Below, piece by piece: positions 1 to 6,539 of a stretch of 15,649 bases of DNA. This DNA comes from UBA1306 sp964396415. GTDB lineage: Bacteria; Spirochaetota; Spirochaetia; Treponematales; Rectinemataceae. Position numbers and translations under genes: made by a program. The DNA is taken from assembly GCA_964396415.1 (NCBI GenBank), contig CAYNFM010000083.1:1-15649 (forward strand), read 5' to 3'. Every line of letters begins with the position of its first letter. Within the stretch, counting starts at the first letter, position 1. The notes below the pieces were generated by a model, which was not told the DNA's origin, made no database searches, and worked only from the letters and a program-made list of their open reading frames with translations.

Positions 1-2
1 GG

Positions 3-653
3 CCCGTGGCCAAGACCTTCGCGCTGAAGGCCGAGATCCTGCGGGAGACGGGTCGGCTCGCCGAGGCGAGGTCCGTCGTCGAGGAAGCCGTCCGCCAGGT
101 GGATTCCTGGGGACTCCCCTCCGACATCTACGTCTCCCACCAGTACCTCGCGCGCGTGCTGCGCTCCTGCGGCGAGCTCGAGCGGGCGAGGGAGGAGCTG
201 GAGAGCTTCCACGATCTCCCGCGGCGAGCCCTCGTGTACGCTTCCCTGTACCCGGCCTTCGAGTCCGATCGCGTCCGGACCTGGTTGGCTCTCGGCGAGC
301 TCGAGCTCGCGCGAGCTTGGGCGGCCGAAGCCAGACCTGACTGCGAGCTCTTGCTCGTCAACCGCGAGATAGAGCGGATCGCCCTGGCCAGGGTGAGGCT
401 CGCCGCGGATGAATCTGCGGAGGAATGCCGCCGGACCGCCGCCCATCTGGACGGCCTCGCGCGAGAGGCAAGGGAAGGGCGGAGATACGGTCCGCTCGTG
501 GAGATCCTCGTGCTCCAGGCCGAGGCCGCCCTCCGGCTCGAGGAAAAAGACGAGGCGCGGCGCGTCCTGCAGGATGCGCTGCGCCTCGGAAAGCCGATAG
601 GCTTCGCGCAGACCTTCGTGGAGCTAGGCCCCGAATTGGCCGAGATCCTCTAG
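3..653 (+). CDS. MalT/LuxR-type ATP-dependent regulator, C-terminal TPR part (5' end outside window)
   Basis: The reading frame is open to the left edge, so this is the tail of a longer protein; the GTG at 6 is only the first in-frame start candidate. The 215 visible residues are helical and Ala/Leu/Glu/Arg-rich with TPR-like spacing. The order of segments (LVNREIERIALARVRLA near residues 117-133, then RRYGPLVEILVLQAEAALRL near 159-178, then GFAQTFVELGPELAEIL at the end) matches the superhelical sensor region that precedes the LuxR HTH in MalT-like proteins. Those proteins normally continue about 100 residues to a C-terminal helix-turn-helix; this frame stops at a TAG directly after the last TPR-like segment, and I find no HTH in any frame of the next 300 bp. 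It may be a truncated gene or a variant without its own DNA-binding domain. The family call is fairly secure; functionality is not. Confidence 0.7.
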   Translation, partial: PVAKTFALKAEILRETGRLAEARSVVEEAVRQVDSWGLPSDIYVSHQYLARVLRSCGELERAREELESFHDLPRRALVYASLYPAFESDRVRTWLALGELELARAWAAEARPDCELLLVNREIERIALARVRLAADESAEECRRTAAHLDGLAREAREGRRYGPLVEILVLQAEAALRLEEKDEARRVLQDALRLGKPIGFAQTFVELGPELAEIL

Positions 654-957
654 TCGCGGTTCTTGGCGATTTTCTGGACGCCCACGATTCATACGACGTT
701 CGAGGCGGAGAAGGCATGGAGTCCGATCCGGCTCCCGGACGCGCGCGCGATCGCCACTTCGCCCGTTGCGGCGACGATATCGTTCTTGAGGTTTTTTCAT
801 CTCGGTTATAGGTCGCGAGTTTTATGGCCAAGCTTCATTAAGCCGCGTTGGAAGTCCACGCCGAGGGGCCGGAGGAATCGTAGACCAATCCGAGCCGACG
901 ACTCCGCGCTTTGACTCGTCGGGAAGGCATGCGTACCTTTGAGTCCAGGGGGTCTCC
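654..957. other. Intergenic stretch of 304 bp without a supported gene
   Basis: No reading frame here looks protein-like; those present are GC-driven and Arg/Pro-rich. A 7-bp inverted repeat, CCGACGA at 895-901 and TCGTCGG at 916-922, encloses a 14-nt loop about 35 bp before the next start codon and could be a weak hairpin or an operator. A G-rich ribosome binding site (AGGGGGT, 947-953) serves the gene at 958. A TTGAGG (786-791) and TATAGG (807-812) pair is only 15 bp apart, a poor promoter match. No T-tailed terminator is present. Confidence 0.5.
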
Positions 958-1908
958 ATGGAGTCTCGGGGAATACATCACATAACGAGCCTCGCGAGCG
1001 ACGCCCAGCGGAACCTGGATTTCTACGCGGGCGCGCTCGGGCTCAGGCTCGTCAAGCGGACGGTCAACTTCGACGCGCCGGATGTCTACCATCTCTATTA
1101 CGGCGACGAGCTCGGCAGGCCGGGAACGATCCTGACCTTCTTCCCCTATCCCGGCGCCGCGCGGGGAAAGAGGGGGGCGGGCGAGGCTAGCGCCTTGGCC
1201 TTCTCCGTGCCCGGCGGCTCGCTCGGCTTTTGGATCGAGAGGCTTTCCGGCGGCGGGGTCGCTTTAACGAGGCGAGTCGAGCGCTTCGGGGAGGAAGTAG
1301 CGAGCTTCGAGGACCCGGACGGGATGGTCATCGAGCTGATCGCCGACTCCTTGTCCGACCGCATCCCCGGCTGGGCGAGAAGCCCGGTCGGACCCGATCG
1401 CGCCATCCGCGCCTTCCACGGGGCTACGATCACGCAGCGCGCCCTGGAGCCGGCCTCCTCCTTCCTCGTCGGCACGATGGGCTTCGCTGCCGCGGGGCGC
1501 GAGGGCAGGCGACATCGCTTCATCCTCGGCCCCGAGGCCGGCAGGACGCGCATCGACATCCTCGTGGATCCCGACGCGCCCGCGGGACGCCAATCCGCCG
1601 GATCAGTGCATCACATCGCCTGGAGGGCCGCGGGCGACGAGGAGCAGCTGCGATGGCGCTCGGCCCTGATCGAGGCGGGTAGGACTCCGACCGAAGTGAT
1701 CGATCGATGCTACTTCCACTCGATCTATTTCCGCGAGCCGGGAGGCCTCTTGTTCGAGATCGCCACCGATCCCCCCGGCTTCTCCGTCGACGAGAGCGTC
1801 GACTCGCTGGGCGGCAGTCTCAAGCTGCCGCGATGGCTCGAGAACGAGCGATCGGGCATCGAGCGGATTCTCCCGCCCCTCGCCCTTCCCGCGGTCATCC
1901 CCTCGTGA
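958..1908 (+). CDS. Ring-cleaving dioxygenase of the VOC/glyoxalase superfamily (MhqO-like)
   Basis: A predicted cytoplasmic metal-dependent extradiol-type dioxygenase; relatives act on hydroquinone or catechol-like compounds and include Bacillus MhqO and MhqA. The 316 residues form two VOC halves. The N-terminal half starts IHHITSLASDAQRNLDFY (6-23) and continues LVKRTVNFDAPDVYHLYYGD and GTILTFFPYPG, a stretch very characteristic of this family. The C-terminal half has VHHIAW (217-222), HSIYFREPGGLLFEIATDPPGF (254-275) and E267. One His of each HHI triplet plus E267 are the expected metal ligands. Length is normal. The start at 958 has the G-rich site AGGGGGT at 947-953. The hydrolase gene follows at once, with a possible GTG start overlapping this stop, so the two are probably co-translated. 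No MarR-type (MhqR) regulator is adjacent. The exact substrate cannot be read from the sequence. Confidence 0.88.
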   Translation: MESRGIHHITSLASDAQRNLDFYAGALGLRLVKRTVNFDAPDVYHLYYGDELGRPGTILTFFPYPGAARGKRGAGEASALAFSVPGGSLGFWIERLSGGGVALTRRVERFGEEVASFEDPDGMVIELIADSLSDRIPGWARSPVGPDRAIRAFHGATITQRALEPASSFLVGTMGFAAAGREGRRHRFILGPEAGRTRIDILVDPDAPAGRQSAGSVHHIAWRAAGDEEQLRWRSALIEAGRTPTEVIDRCYFHSIYFREPGGLLFEIATDPPGFSVDESVDSLGGSLKLPRWLENERSGIERILPPLALPAVIPS

Positions 1909-1925
1909 GTCCCGAAGCCTCGCGG

Positions 1926-2558
1926 ATGGCCCCGCATGCCGGCCAGCCGATACTCGCATGGGGGACGCCGCTCCCCTCGGCGAAGGCCGCCATGATACTG
2001 GTCCATGGCAGAGGCGCGAGCGCGCAGGATATTCTCAATCTGGCGCCGGCCTTTCGTGCCCCGTCGCTTGCGTACTTGGCGCCCCAGGCCGCCGGGAATA
2101 CCTGGTATCCGCAGGGCTTCCTGACGCCGATAGAGGGCAACGAGCCGTGGATCTCCTCGGCACTCGCCCTGCTGGCGGCGATAGAAACGCGCGCGTCGGC
2201 GGCCGGCATCCCGGCCGAGGCGCTGTTCCTCCTCGGCTTCTCGCAGGGCGCATGCCTCGTCCTGGAGTACGCCGCGCGCCACGCGCGACGCTTCGGCGGC
2301 ATCTTCGGCCTGAGCGGGGGCCTCATCGGCCCCGAGGATACTCCTCGGGACTATCGGGGCGACATGGACGGGACGCCGCTTTTTCTCGGATGCAGCGATG
2401 CCGATCCCCACATCCCCAAGGAGCGTGTCCTCCTCACCGCGCAAGTCTTCGAGCGTCTCGGGGCGAGCGTGACGACGCGCCTATATGCGAGCTTGGGTCA
2501 CACTATCAGCGGCGACGAGATCGAGGCTGTCCGCTCGATGATCCGGCCTCCGGCCTGA
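1926..2558 (+). CDS. Alpha/beta hydrolase, phospholipase/carboxylesterase family (MhqD-like)
   Basis: A predicted cytoplasmic serine esterase of 210 residues. Visible are MILVHGRGAS near residues 23-32 (oxyanion region), the nucleophile elbow GFSQG (104-108, Ser106), CSDADPHIP (156-164, Asp160 the likely catalytic acid) and GH at 190-191 (His191). All three triad residues are therefore present. The opening HAGQPILAWGTPLPSAKAAM resembles the start of MhqD-type proteins, which is why ATG 1926 is chosen. An in-frame GTG at 1905 overlaps the upstream TGA (GTGA) and would add seven residues; it remains a credible coupled start, since neither has a strong ribosome binding site. In Bacillus, mhqD and mhqO belong to the same quinone-stress regulon and the pair recurs together widely, so a shared detoxification role is likely. 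The ester substrate is unknown. Confidence 0.87.
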   Translation: MAPHAGQPILAWGTPLPSAKAAMILVHGRGASAQDILNLAPAFRAPSLAYLAPQAAGNTWYPQGFLTPIEGNEPWISSALALLAAIETRASAAGIPAEALFLLGFSQGACLVLEYAARHARRFGGIFGLSGGLIGPEDTPRDYRGDMDGTPLFLGCSDADPHIPKERVLLTAQVFERLGASVTTRLYASLGHTISGDEIEAVRSMIRPPA

Positions 2559-2620
2559 ACCCGACGGGTCGACGTTATTTCGAGCCGCAATCGCCGGATC
2601 GTTTCGTAGGCCTAATCGAT

Positions 2621-2639
2621 CGAAGCCGTCCTCGCTTCG
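2621..2639. repeat. Small inverted repeat downstream of the hydrolase gene
   Basis: CGAAGC (2621-2626) and GCTTCG (2634-2639) form a perfect 6-bp stem with a 7-nt loop, 62 bp after the hydrolase stop. There is no T-tract, so this is not a classic intrinsic terminator. With the hairpin 4 bp further on it could still mark the 3' end of the dioxygenase/hydrolase transcript. Confidence 0.35.
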
Positions 2640-2643
2640 CGCG

Positions 2644-2665
2644 GGACGCCAAGGTGGCGGCGTCC
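2644..2665. repeat. Second hairpin, possible weak terminator or processing site
   Basis: GGACGCC (2644-2650) and GGCGTCC (2659-2665) are perfectly complementary around an 8-nt loop, giving a very GC-rich 7-bp stem. No U-run follows. It lies between the end of the two-gene detoxification unit and the promoter of the next operon. Confidence 0.4.
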
Positions 2666-2773
2666 AGCCTGGGGAGATCATGGCCGTCATAAAGGGGTCG
2701 GTTTCCCTCCGCTAGCTATTTTGCGTGTCTCCTCGCTATCGCAGGTATCTGCATTTCGGGAGAGTTCCACGCA

Positions 2774-2802
2774 TTGACAAGCGCAATAATAAAGAGTACT
2801 CT
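2774..2802 (+). promoter_or_regulatory. Sigma70-like promoter of the eight-gene envelope operon
   Basis: A perfect -35 TTGACA (2774-2779) is followed after exactly 17 bp by TACTCT (2797-2802). The -10 matches the consensus only at its three most conserved positions (T1, A2, T6). The region is AT-rich compared with its surroundings. Transcription would start near 2809, leaving a leader of about 20 nt with the site GAGGAG (2821-2826) before ATG 2831. The -10 lies inside a palindrome, which suggests repression. Confidence 0.65.
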
Positions 2803-2816
2803 TAGATAAAGAGTAC
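2792..2816. promoter_or_regulatory. Palindromic operator with an added half-site
   Basis: AAGAGTACTCTT (2792-2803) is a perfect 12-bp palindrome covering the -10. The 9-mer AAAGAGTAC occurs at 2791-2799 and again at 2808-2816, a 17-bp step that puts a second half-site at the transcription start. The second gene of the operon encodes a winged-helix regulator. Autorepression through this site is inferred, not shown. Confidence 0.6.
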
Positions 2817-2830
2817 ACGAGAGGAGCCAT

Positions 2831-3427
2831 ATGAGCGATCACTCCGACCCGGTAGCCGATCTAGCCTATATCCGCGGCATCATGGAACGCAGTCGTTCTG
2901 CCCTGGCCGAGAATGGCTTGGGCTACATCCTCTTCGGTCTGTCCAGCGTCGTCTGCACCGGTTTCAGCTATCTCCTCGGCTTTTTGGGGTGGAGCGCTTG
3001 GATTTGGACGCCATGGGTTTTCGTGTTCGGCGGAACGAGCCTCGTCGTATGGCGGCTCATGGCGGGGCGGCACAGGCCGGCTAATAGCGGGCAAGTAGGC
3101 CGACTCTTGGCCGCGATATGGGGCGGTATCACCATATTCAGCATAGCAGCCTGCATGCTTCTCGGATTCTTGGGGCGGATAGGTCTGGGAGCGGAGCTTT
3201 GCATCTGCGGCCTGGCCCTTGGTTTAGGCTATTTCCTGAGCGGCACATTGATCGGCATTGCATGGCTCCGGAACTTATCGAGCCTCTGGCTCGTGGGCTC
3301 CGGCGGTCTTTTATTCTTTCCGGACCTGGCGGCCCCGGCCGTCTTTGCCTGCATGGTCCTGCTATTGGAGGTCGTGCCCGGTTTTCTGCTGCGCGCGCGC
3401 TACCGGAAGCAGCATGGATCGGCCTGA
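2831..3427 (+). CDS. Small polytopic membrane protein of unknown function
   Basis: I do not recognise a named function. The 198 residues begin with a soluble stretch, DPVADLAYIRGIMERSRSAL (6-25), followed by about six hydrophobic segments near residues 29-50, 57-77, 93-114, 119-145, 149-163 and 168-187, and a basic tail (RARYRKQHGSA). No catalytic motif is visible. An N-terminal (D/E)LAxIRxxMExS-type stretch before several transmembrane helices is, as I recall, seen in small membrane proteins encoded directly before HTH_34 regulators, which is the arrangement here: the stop overlaps the next gene by 14 bp. It is the first gene behind the palindromic promoter, with site GAGGAG at 2821-2826. 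It might sense membrane state or modulate the regulator; this is speculative. Confidence 0.8.
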   Translation: MSDHSDPVADLAYIRGIMERSRSALAENGLGYILFGLSSVVCTGFSYLLGFLGWSAWIWTPWVFVFGGTSLVVWRLMAGRHRPANSGQVGRLLAAIWGGITIFSIAACMLLGFLGRIGLGAELCICGLALGLGYFLSGTLIGIAWLRNLSSLWLVGSGGLLFFPDLAAPAVFACMVLLLEVVPGFLLRARYRKQHGSA

Positions 3428-3725
3428 ATTCGATCATCACCGCCTGGACGAGGTGCTGCAGGCCCGGCTACGCCTGGCCATCGTCGCCGCCCTGGCCGCC
3501 AATGACGGCCAGGATTTTCCGAGCTTGCGCACCCTGGTCGGCGCGACCGACGGCAATATGTCCACGCATTTGAAGAAACTAGAGGAAGCCGAATACCTGC
3601 GAGTCGAAAAGGCCTTCGAGGGACGCAAGCCGGTTACCCGCTACTGGCTGAGCAAGGCGGGCCGCAAGGCCCTGGCCCGGTATATCGCGACTTTGGAAGA
3701 TTTCATCAATGGAGGGAAGACATGA
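3414..3725 (+). CDS. Winged-helix transcriptional regulator (HTH_34 type, ArsR/MarR-like)
   Basis: A 103-residue, single-domain DNA-binding protein. It has an N-terminal helix (LDEVLQARLRLAIVAALAAN, 11-30), an HTH with the recognition-helix stretch TDGNMSTHLKKLEEAEYL (45-62) and a beta wing EKAFEGRKPVTRYWLS (65-80), then a C-terminal helix. The DGNMSTHLKKLEEAxYL and KxFEGRxPxTxYxLxxxG patterns are characteristic of the HTH_34 winged-helix family. No ligand-binding domain or Cys/His metal site is seen. ATG 3414 gives the full family length; the reading frame extends further upstream, but there it only overlaps the membrane-protein gene. Its own stop overlaps the next start (ATGA, 3722-3725). 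It is the obvious candidate to bind the palindrome at 2792-2816, probably as a dimeric repressor of its operon. Confidence 0.85.
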   Translation: MDRPEFDHHRLDEVLQARLRLAIVAALAANDGQDFPSLRTLVGATDGNMSTHLKKLEEAEYLRVEKAFEGRKPVTRYWLSKAGRKALARYIATLEDFINGGKT

Positions 3726-4621
3726 AGTCTCGCCGAGGACCTGCGCTCATTATATTTATCCTTGCCGCTTCTTGGGCAGGCGCCGGCCGAGCGGCGGCCG
3801 CCATGCCCGCTCCCGTGCTCTCGTCCGAATGCGCGGCGCTCGTGGCGGAGCAATCCGCGCTCGAGCGCGAGCTTTTCCTCTACCAAGACTTCTTCTCGAA
3901 GGACCCCCGACTCTTGAAAGAGCTCCGGGACTCGGGCCGCGAGCTCGGCGCGGATACGAAGAAACGCTTGGGAGGACTGGTCGACGGCGTCTTCGGCGCG
4001 AGGTTAGACGATTTGGAATCCAGGGCTGCGGCTCTGGCCGACCGGTACGAGGAATCCTATATCCTTGCCCTTCTGGCCTTCGATCGCTACAAGATCGAGT
4101 TCGAGATAAAAAACGACAAGAGGAGCTCGCTCCTGTTTCTTGAAAAGGCGAACGAGCTGACGCGAAATGCCTTGCGCTCCGCCAAGAAAAGCGCGGATTA
4201 CTATCGCCTCTACGGCGAGATACAAAACCAGTTCATCCCCCTCAAGGGCGGCGTTTCGGTGATCTACTACTCGACGGAAGCCAAGAAGGCTTACCAAAAA
4301 GCCCTGGGATTGGAGAGAGACAATGCGCGAGCCCTCCTGCTCTTGGGCATTTGGAACGTCTTCGCTCCCAACATAGCGGGAGGGTCCGTCGTGAAGGCCC
4401 TGGATCTGATCCGGCGGGCGCGCCGCTCGACCGACGATCCCTACCTGCAATTCCTGACCTACGTTTGGGAAAGCCTGGCCCAGTCCAACGCCCTGAAGAA
4501 AGCCGAGGCCGTCGCCGCCGCGCGCGAAGCCCTCGCGATAGCGCCGAACAACACATGGGCCGCCTGGATACTCCAGGAACTTCAGGCCGGCAGGCGCCCC
4601 CTCGACTCTATGCAATCATAG
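3722..4621 (+). CDS. Secreted TPR-like protein of the ABC/outer-membrane operon
   Basis: The 299 residues start with a signal peptide (MKSRRGP, hydrophobic core ALIIFILAASWAGAG, likely cleavage after the alanine run near residue 27); there is no lipobox Cys at the right place, so the product is probably periplasmic. The rest is helical. Repeat-like segments include SSLLFLEKANELTRNALRSA, AKKAYQKALGLERDNARALL, IAGGSVVKALDLIRRARRST and AVAAAREALAIAPNNTWAAW, which fit TPR or TPR-like helical pairs. A TRAP T-component (TatT-like) relationship is possible but I do not see its diagnostic motifs. Site GGAGGGAAG ends just before ATG 3722, which overlaps the regulator stop. It may act as an adaptor or scaffold for the adjacent ABC transporter or the outer-membrane proteins; that role rests on context only. 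Confidence 0.75.
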   Translation: MKSRRGPALIIFILAASWAGAGRAAAAMPAPVLSSECAALVAEQSALERELFLYQDFFSKDPRLLKELRDSGRELGADTKKRLGGLVDGVFGARLDDLESRAAALADRYEESYILALLAFDRYKIEFEIKNDKRSSLLFLEKANELTRNALRSAKKSADYYRLYGEIQNQFIPLKGGVSVIYYSTEAKKAYQKALGLERDNARALLLLGIWNVFAPNIAGGSVVKALDLIRRARRSTDDPYLQFLTYVWESLAQSNALKKAEAVAAAREALAIAPNNTWAAWILQELQAGRRPLDSMQS

Positions 4622-4632
4622 GACCCGGCTTA

Positions 4633-5319
4633 ATGAGCACTATGATCATCGAGGCGCGAGGCGTATCGAAATCCTATGTTTGCCCTTCGGAGACCGTGAC
4701 GCCCATCCGCGGTCTTGATTTGCAGGTGCTTCAGGGCGATTTCGTGCTGATCTACGGCCAATCCGGTTCGGGCAAGACCACACTCCTCAATCTCCTCGCG
4801 GGCATCGACTCGGTGGACGAGGGCTTGCTCTCTTTCGAAGGAGAGCGCTACGACCGAAAGAGCGACCTGCAGCTGACGAGGATGCGTCGAGACCACTTAG
4901 GGGTCATTTTTCAAAGCTTCGAACTCGTCTCCGTGATGAGCTGCTTCGAGAACATCGAGTATCCGCTGATACTGCAGGGAGCCGGACGGACCGAGCGAAA
5001 AAAGCGCGTAGAGGCCATGGCCGCCCTCCTCGGTATCGGGAACCTTCTGCGCAGGAAGCCCGAACTCGTCTCCGGCGGGCAAAGGCAGCGCGTGGCCATC
5101 TGCCGCGCCCTCGTCGGGGACTATCGCCTCATCCTCGGAGACGAGATAACGGGCAACCTTGATCCGGACAATTCGGACCTTGTGTACGACCTCCTCGGGG
5201 CCATGAACAGGAACCAAGGTCGGACCTTCGTGATGGTCACCCACAACCGGGATTTGAAGAAGTACGCGACAAAAGTGTATCGCCTCAAGAATGGCGCGCT
5301 CGTGGAGGAACAGCCGTGA
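4633..5319 (+). CDS. ABC transporter ATP-binding subunit (LolD/MacB type)
   Basis: A complete nucleotide-binding domain of 228 residues that powers the permease encoded next. Motifs in order: Walker A GQSGSGKT (42-49), Q-loop FQSFEL with Gln94, signature VSGGQRQR (146-153), Walker B LILGDE (166-171), D-loop GNLD (174-177) and switch His204 in VTHN. The family, with MacB and LolD, normally has LSGGQ and DEPTGNLD; here these are VSGGQ and DEITGNLD, so a usually invariant Pro is Ile. Catalytic Lys, Glu and His are present, so activity is expected. ATG 4633 is chosen, 11 nt after the previous stop with AGGA-like sequence upstream; ATG 4642 is an alternative losing three residues. The open frame upstream of 4633 overlaps the TPR gene and is not used. 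The end overlaps the permease start by 4 nt. Confidence 0.92.
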   Translation: MSTMIIEARGVSKSYVCPSETVTPIRGLDLQVLQGDFVLIYGQSGSGKTTLLNLLAGIDSVDEGLLSFEGERYDRKSDLQLTRMRRDHLGVIFQSFELVSVMSCFENIEYPLILQGAGRTERKKRVEAMAALLGIGNLLRRKPELVSGGQRQRVAICRALVGDYRLILGDEITGNLDPDNSDLVYDLLGAMNRNQGRTFVMVTHNRDLKKYATKVYRLKNGALVEEQP

Positions 5320-6539
5320 AAGCGGGCGCCCTCGTAAGGCATTCCTTCTTGAATCTCTTCCGCAATAAGCGCCGTACGATCATGATTCTCTTTATCCTGG
5401 GCGCCTCGATGGCGATCATCTTCGTCACGAACTGCTATCTGGCCCAGATGTACCGCGGCATGCGCATGGGATATATCTCCCAGACCGGAGCGCTCCAGAT
5501 CGCGCGAAAAGGATTCTGGGACCTCCGGAGGGAAGGCGATCTCCTCATGGACGGCGCGGCGATCGCCGCTGTCACCGAGCTGCTTCGCGGCCAGAGCGAG
5601 GTCGCGCGGGTCAACGAAGAGCTCTCGCTGCAGGGCATGATCGGCACGGAAAAGCGGAGCACGATCGTGAACGGCATGGGAGTTCAGCCGGATAAACAGG
5701 GCGGCTATGCCGGATACATCCTCGTGGACAAGGGCAGCACGCTGGACGCGCAGGACCTCGAGGGAATCCTCATCGGCAAGCCCATCGCCGAGAAGCTGGG
5801 CCTGGATGTGGGGGAGTACGTCACGATCATGACCACGACCGTGGACGGGACCATGAATCTCGTTTCGGCCAGAATCGCCGGCATCGTCACCACGGGTATC
5901 GACCAGGCCGACGCCTATTTCTCGGCGGCAAACCTTTCCTTCATCCAGGAGCTGAGGAACACGAAGGGGATCGACAGGCTTCTCGTCTTTCTGCGCGACG
6001 AGGGAGATCTCAAGGCACTGAGGATCAGACTCGAGGCTCGGATCGCCTCTCTCGGCCTTGGGTTGGAAATAAAGACCTGGGAGGATCTCAATCCCTTCTA
6101 CTTCGAGCTCAAGTCCCTCTACGACGGAATATTCCTCTTCATAAAGGCGATCATCTCGGTCCTCGTGTTCCTGGCAGTCATGGAGATAATCAGCATGTCC
6201 TTCTTCGAGCGCTTCAGGGAGCTCGGAACGCTCCGCGCGATCGGAAACACGAGAGGCGAGATCCTCCTCATACTCCTCGTCGAGGTGATGCTGTACTCGA
6301 CGGTCGGCGCGGCTCTGGGAGCGGGGATCGGAGTAGGCATAGCGTCGATCCTAAACGGCTTCAACCTTTCCTGGACGCCGCCCGGCTCGTCCACTCCCGT
6401 ACCCTTCGGCTTTTTCATCCGGGCTGAATCGATCACCGTACCCCTCCTTATCATCTTCGTGGCCTCTATCCTGGCAGCGATCGTTCCGGCGATCCGGAGC
6501 GCGAGGAACCAGGTCGCCGAGGTCCTGAAGTATGAGTAG
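5316..6539 (+). CDS. ABC transporter permease, FtsX/MacB/LolCE family
   Basis: The 407 residues have the standard four-helix MacB/LolE topology: TM1 about 21-42, a large periplasmic domain about 45-265, then TM2 about 268-297, TM3 about 313-347 and TM4 about 372-395. The cytoplasmic coupling segment FRELGTLRAIGNTRGEI (300-316) between TM2 and TM3 and the ending PAIRSARNQVAEVLKYE are typical FtsX-domain signatures. Such permeases do not form a channel; they couple ATP hydrolysis to work in the periplasm, for example lipoprotein release (LolCDE) or efflux through a partner (MacB). The start is GTG 5316, overlapping the ATPase stop (GTGA), with a near-perfect site GGAGGAA at 5304-5310. The last 8 nt overlap the LolA-like gene. 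This one protein plus the single ATPase gene implies a homodimeric permease. Confidence 0.92.
   Translation: MKAGALVRHSFLNLFRNKRRTIMILFILGASMAIIFVTNCYLAQMYRGMRMGYISQTGALQIARKGFWDLRREGDLLMDGAAIAAVTELLRGQSEVARVNEELSLQGMIGTEKRSTIVNGMGVQPDKQGGYAGYILVDKGSTLDAQDLEGILIGKPIAEKLGLDVGEYVTIMTTTVDGTMNLVSARIAGIVTTGIDQADAYFSAANLSFIQELRNTKGIDRLLVFLRDEGDLKALRIRLEARIASLGLGLEIKTWEDLNPFYFELKSLYDGIFLFIKAIISVLVFLAVMEIISMSFFERFRELGTLRAIGNTRGEILLILLVEVMLYSTVGAALGAGIGVGIASILNGFNLSWTPPGSSTPVPFGFFIRAESITVPLLIIFVASILAAIVPAIRSARNQVAEVLKYE

Noticed and set aside
663..914. Small plus-strand frame after the MalT-like gene
   Set aside because: I tested it as a frameshifted HTH remnant; it has no HTH pattern, no ribosome binding site and no recognisable domain.
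1707..1925. Upstream extension of the MhqD-like reading frame
   Set aside because: It overlaps the conserved end of the dioxygenase in another frame and has no hydrolase-like sequence; homologues begin near the chosen ATG. Only the short GTG 1905 option is kept.
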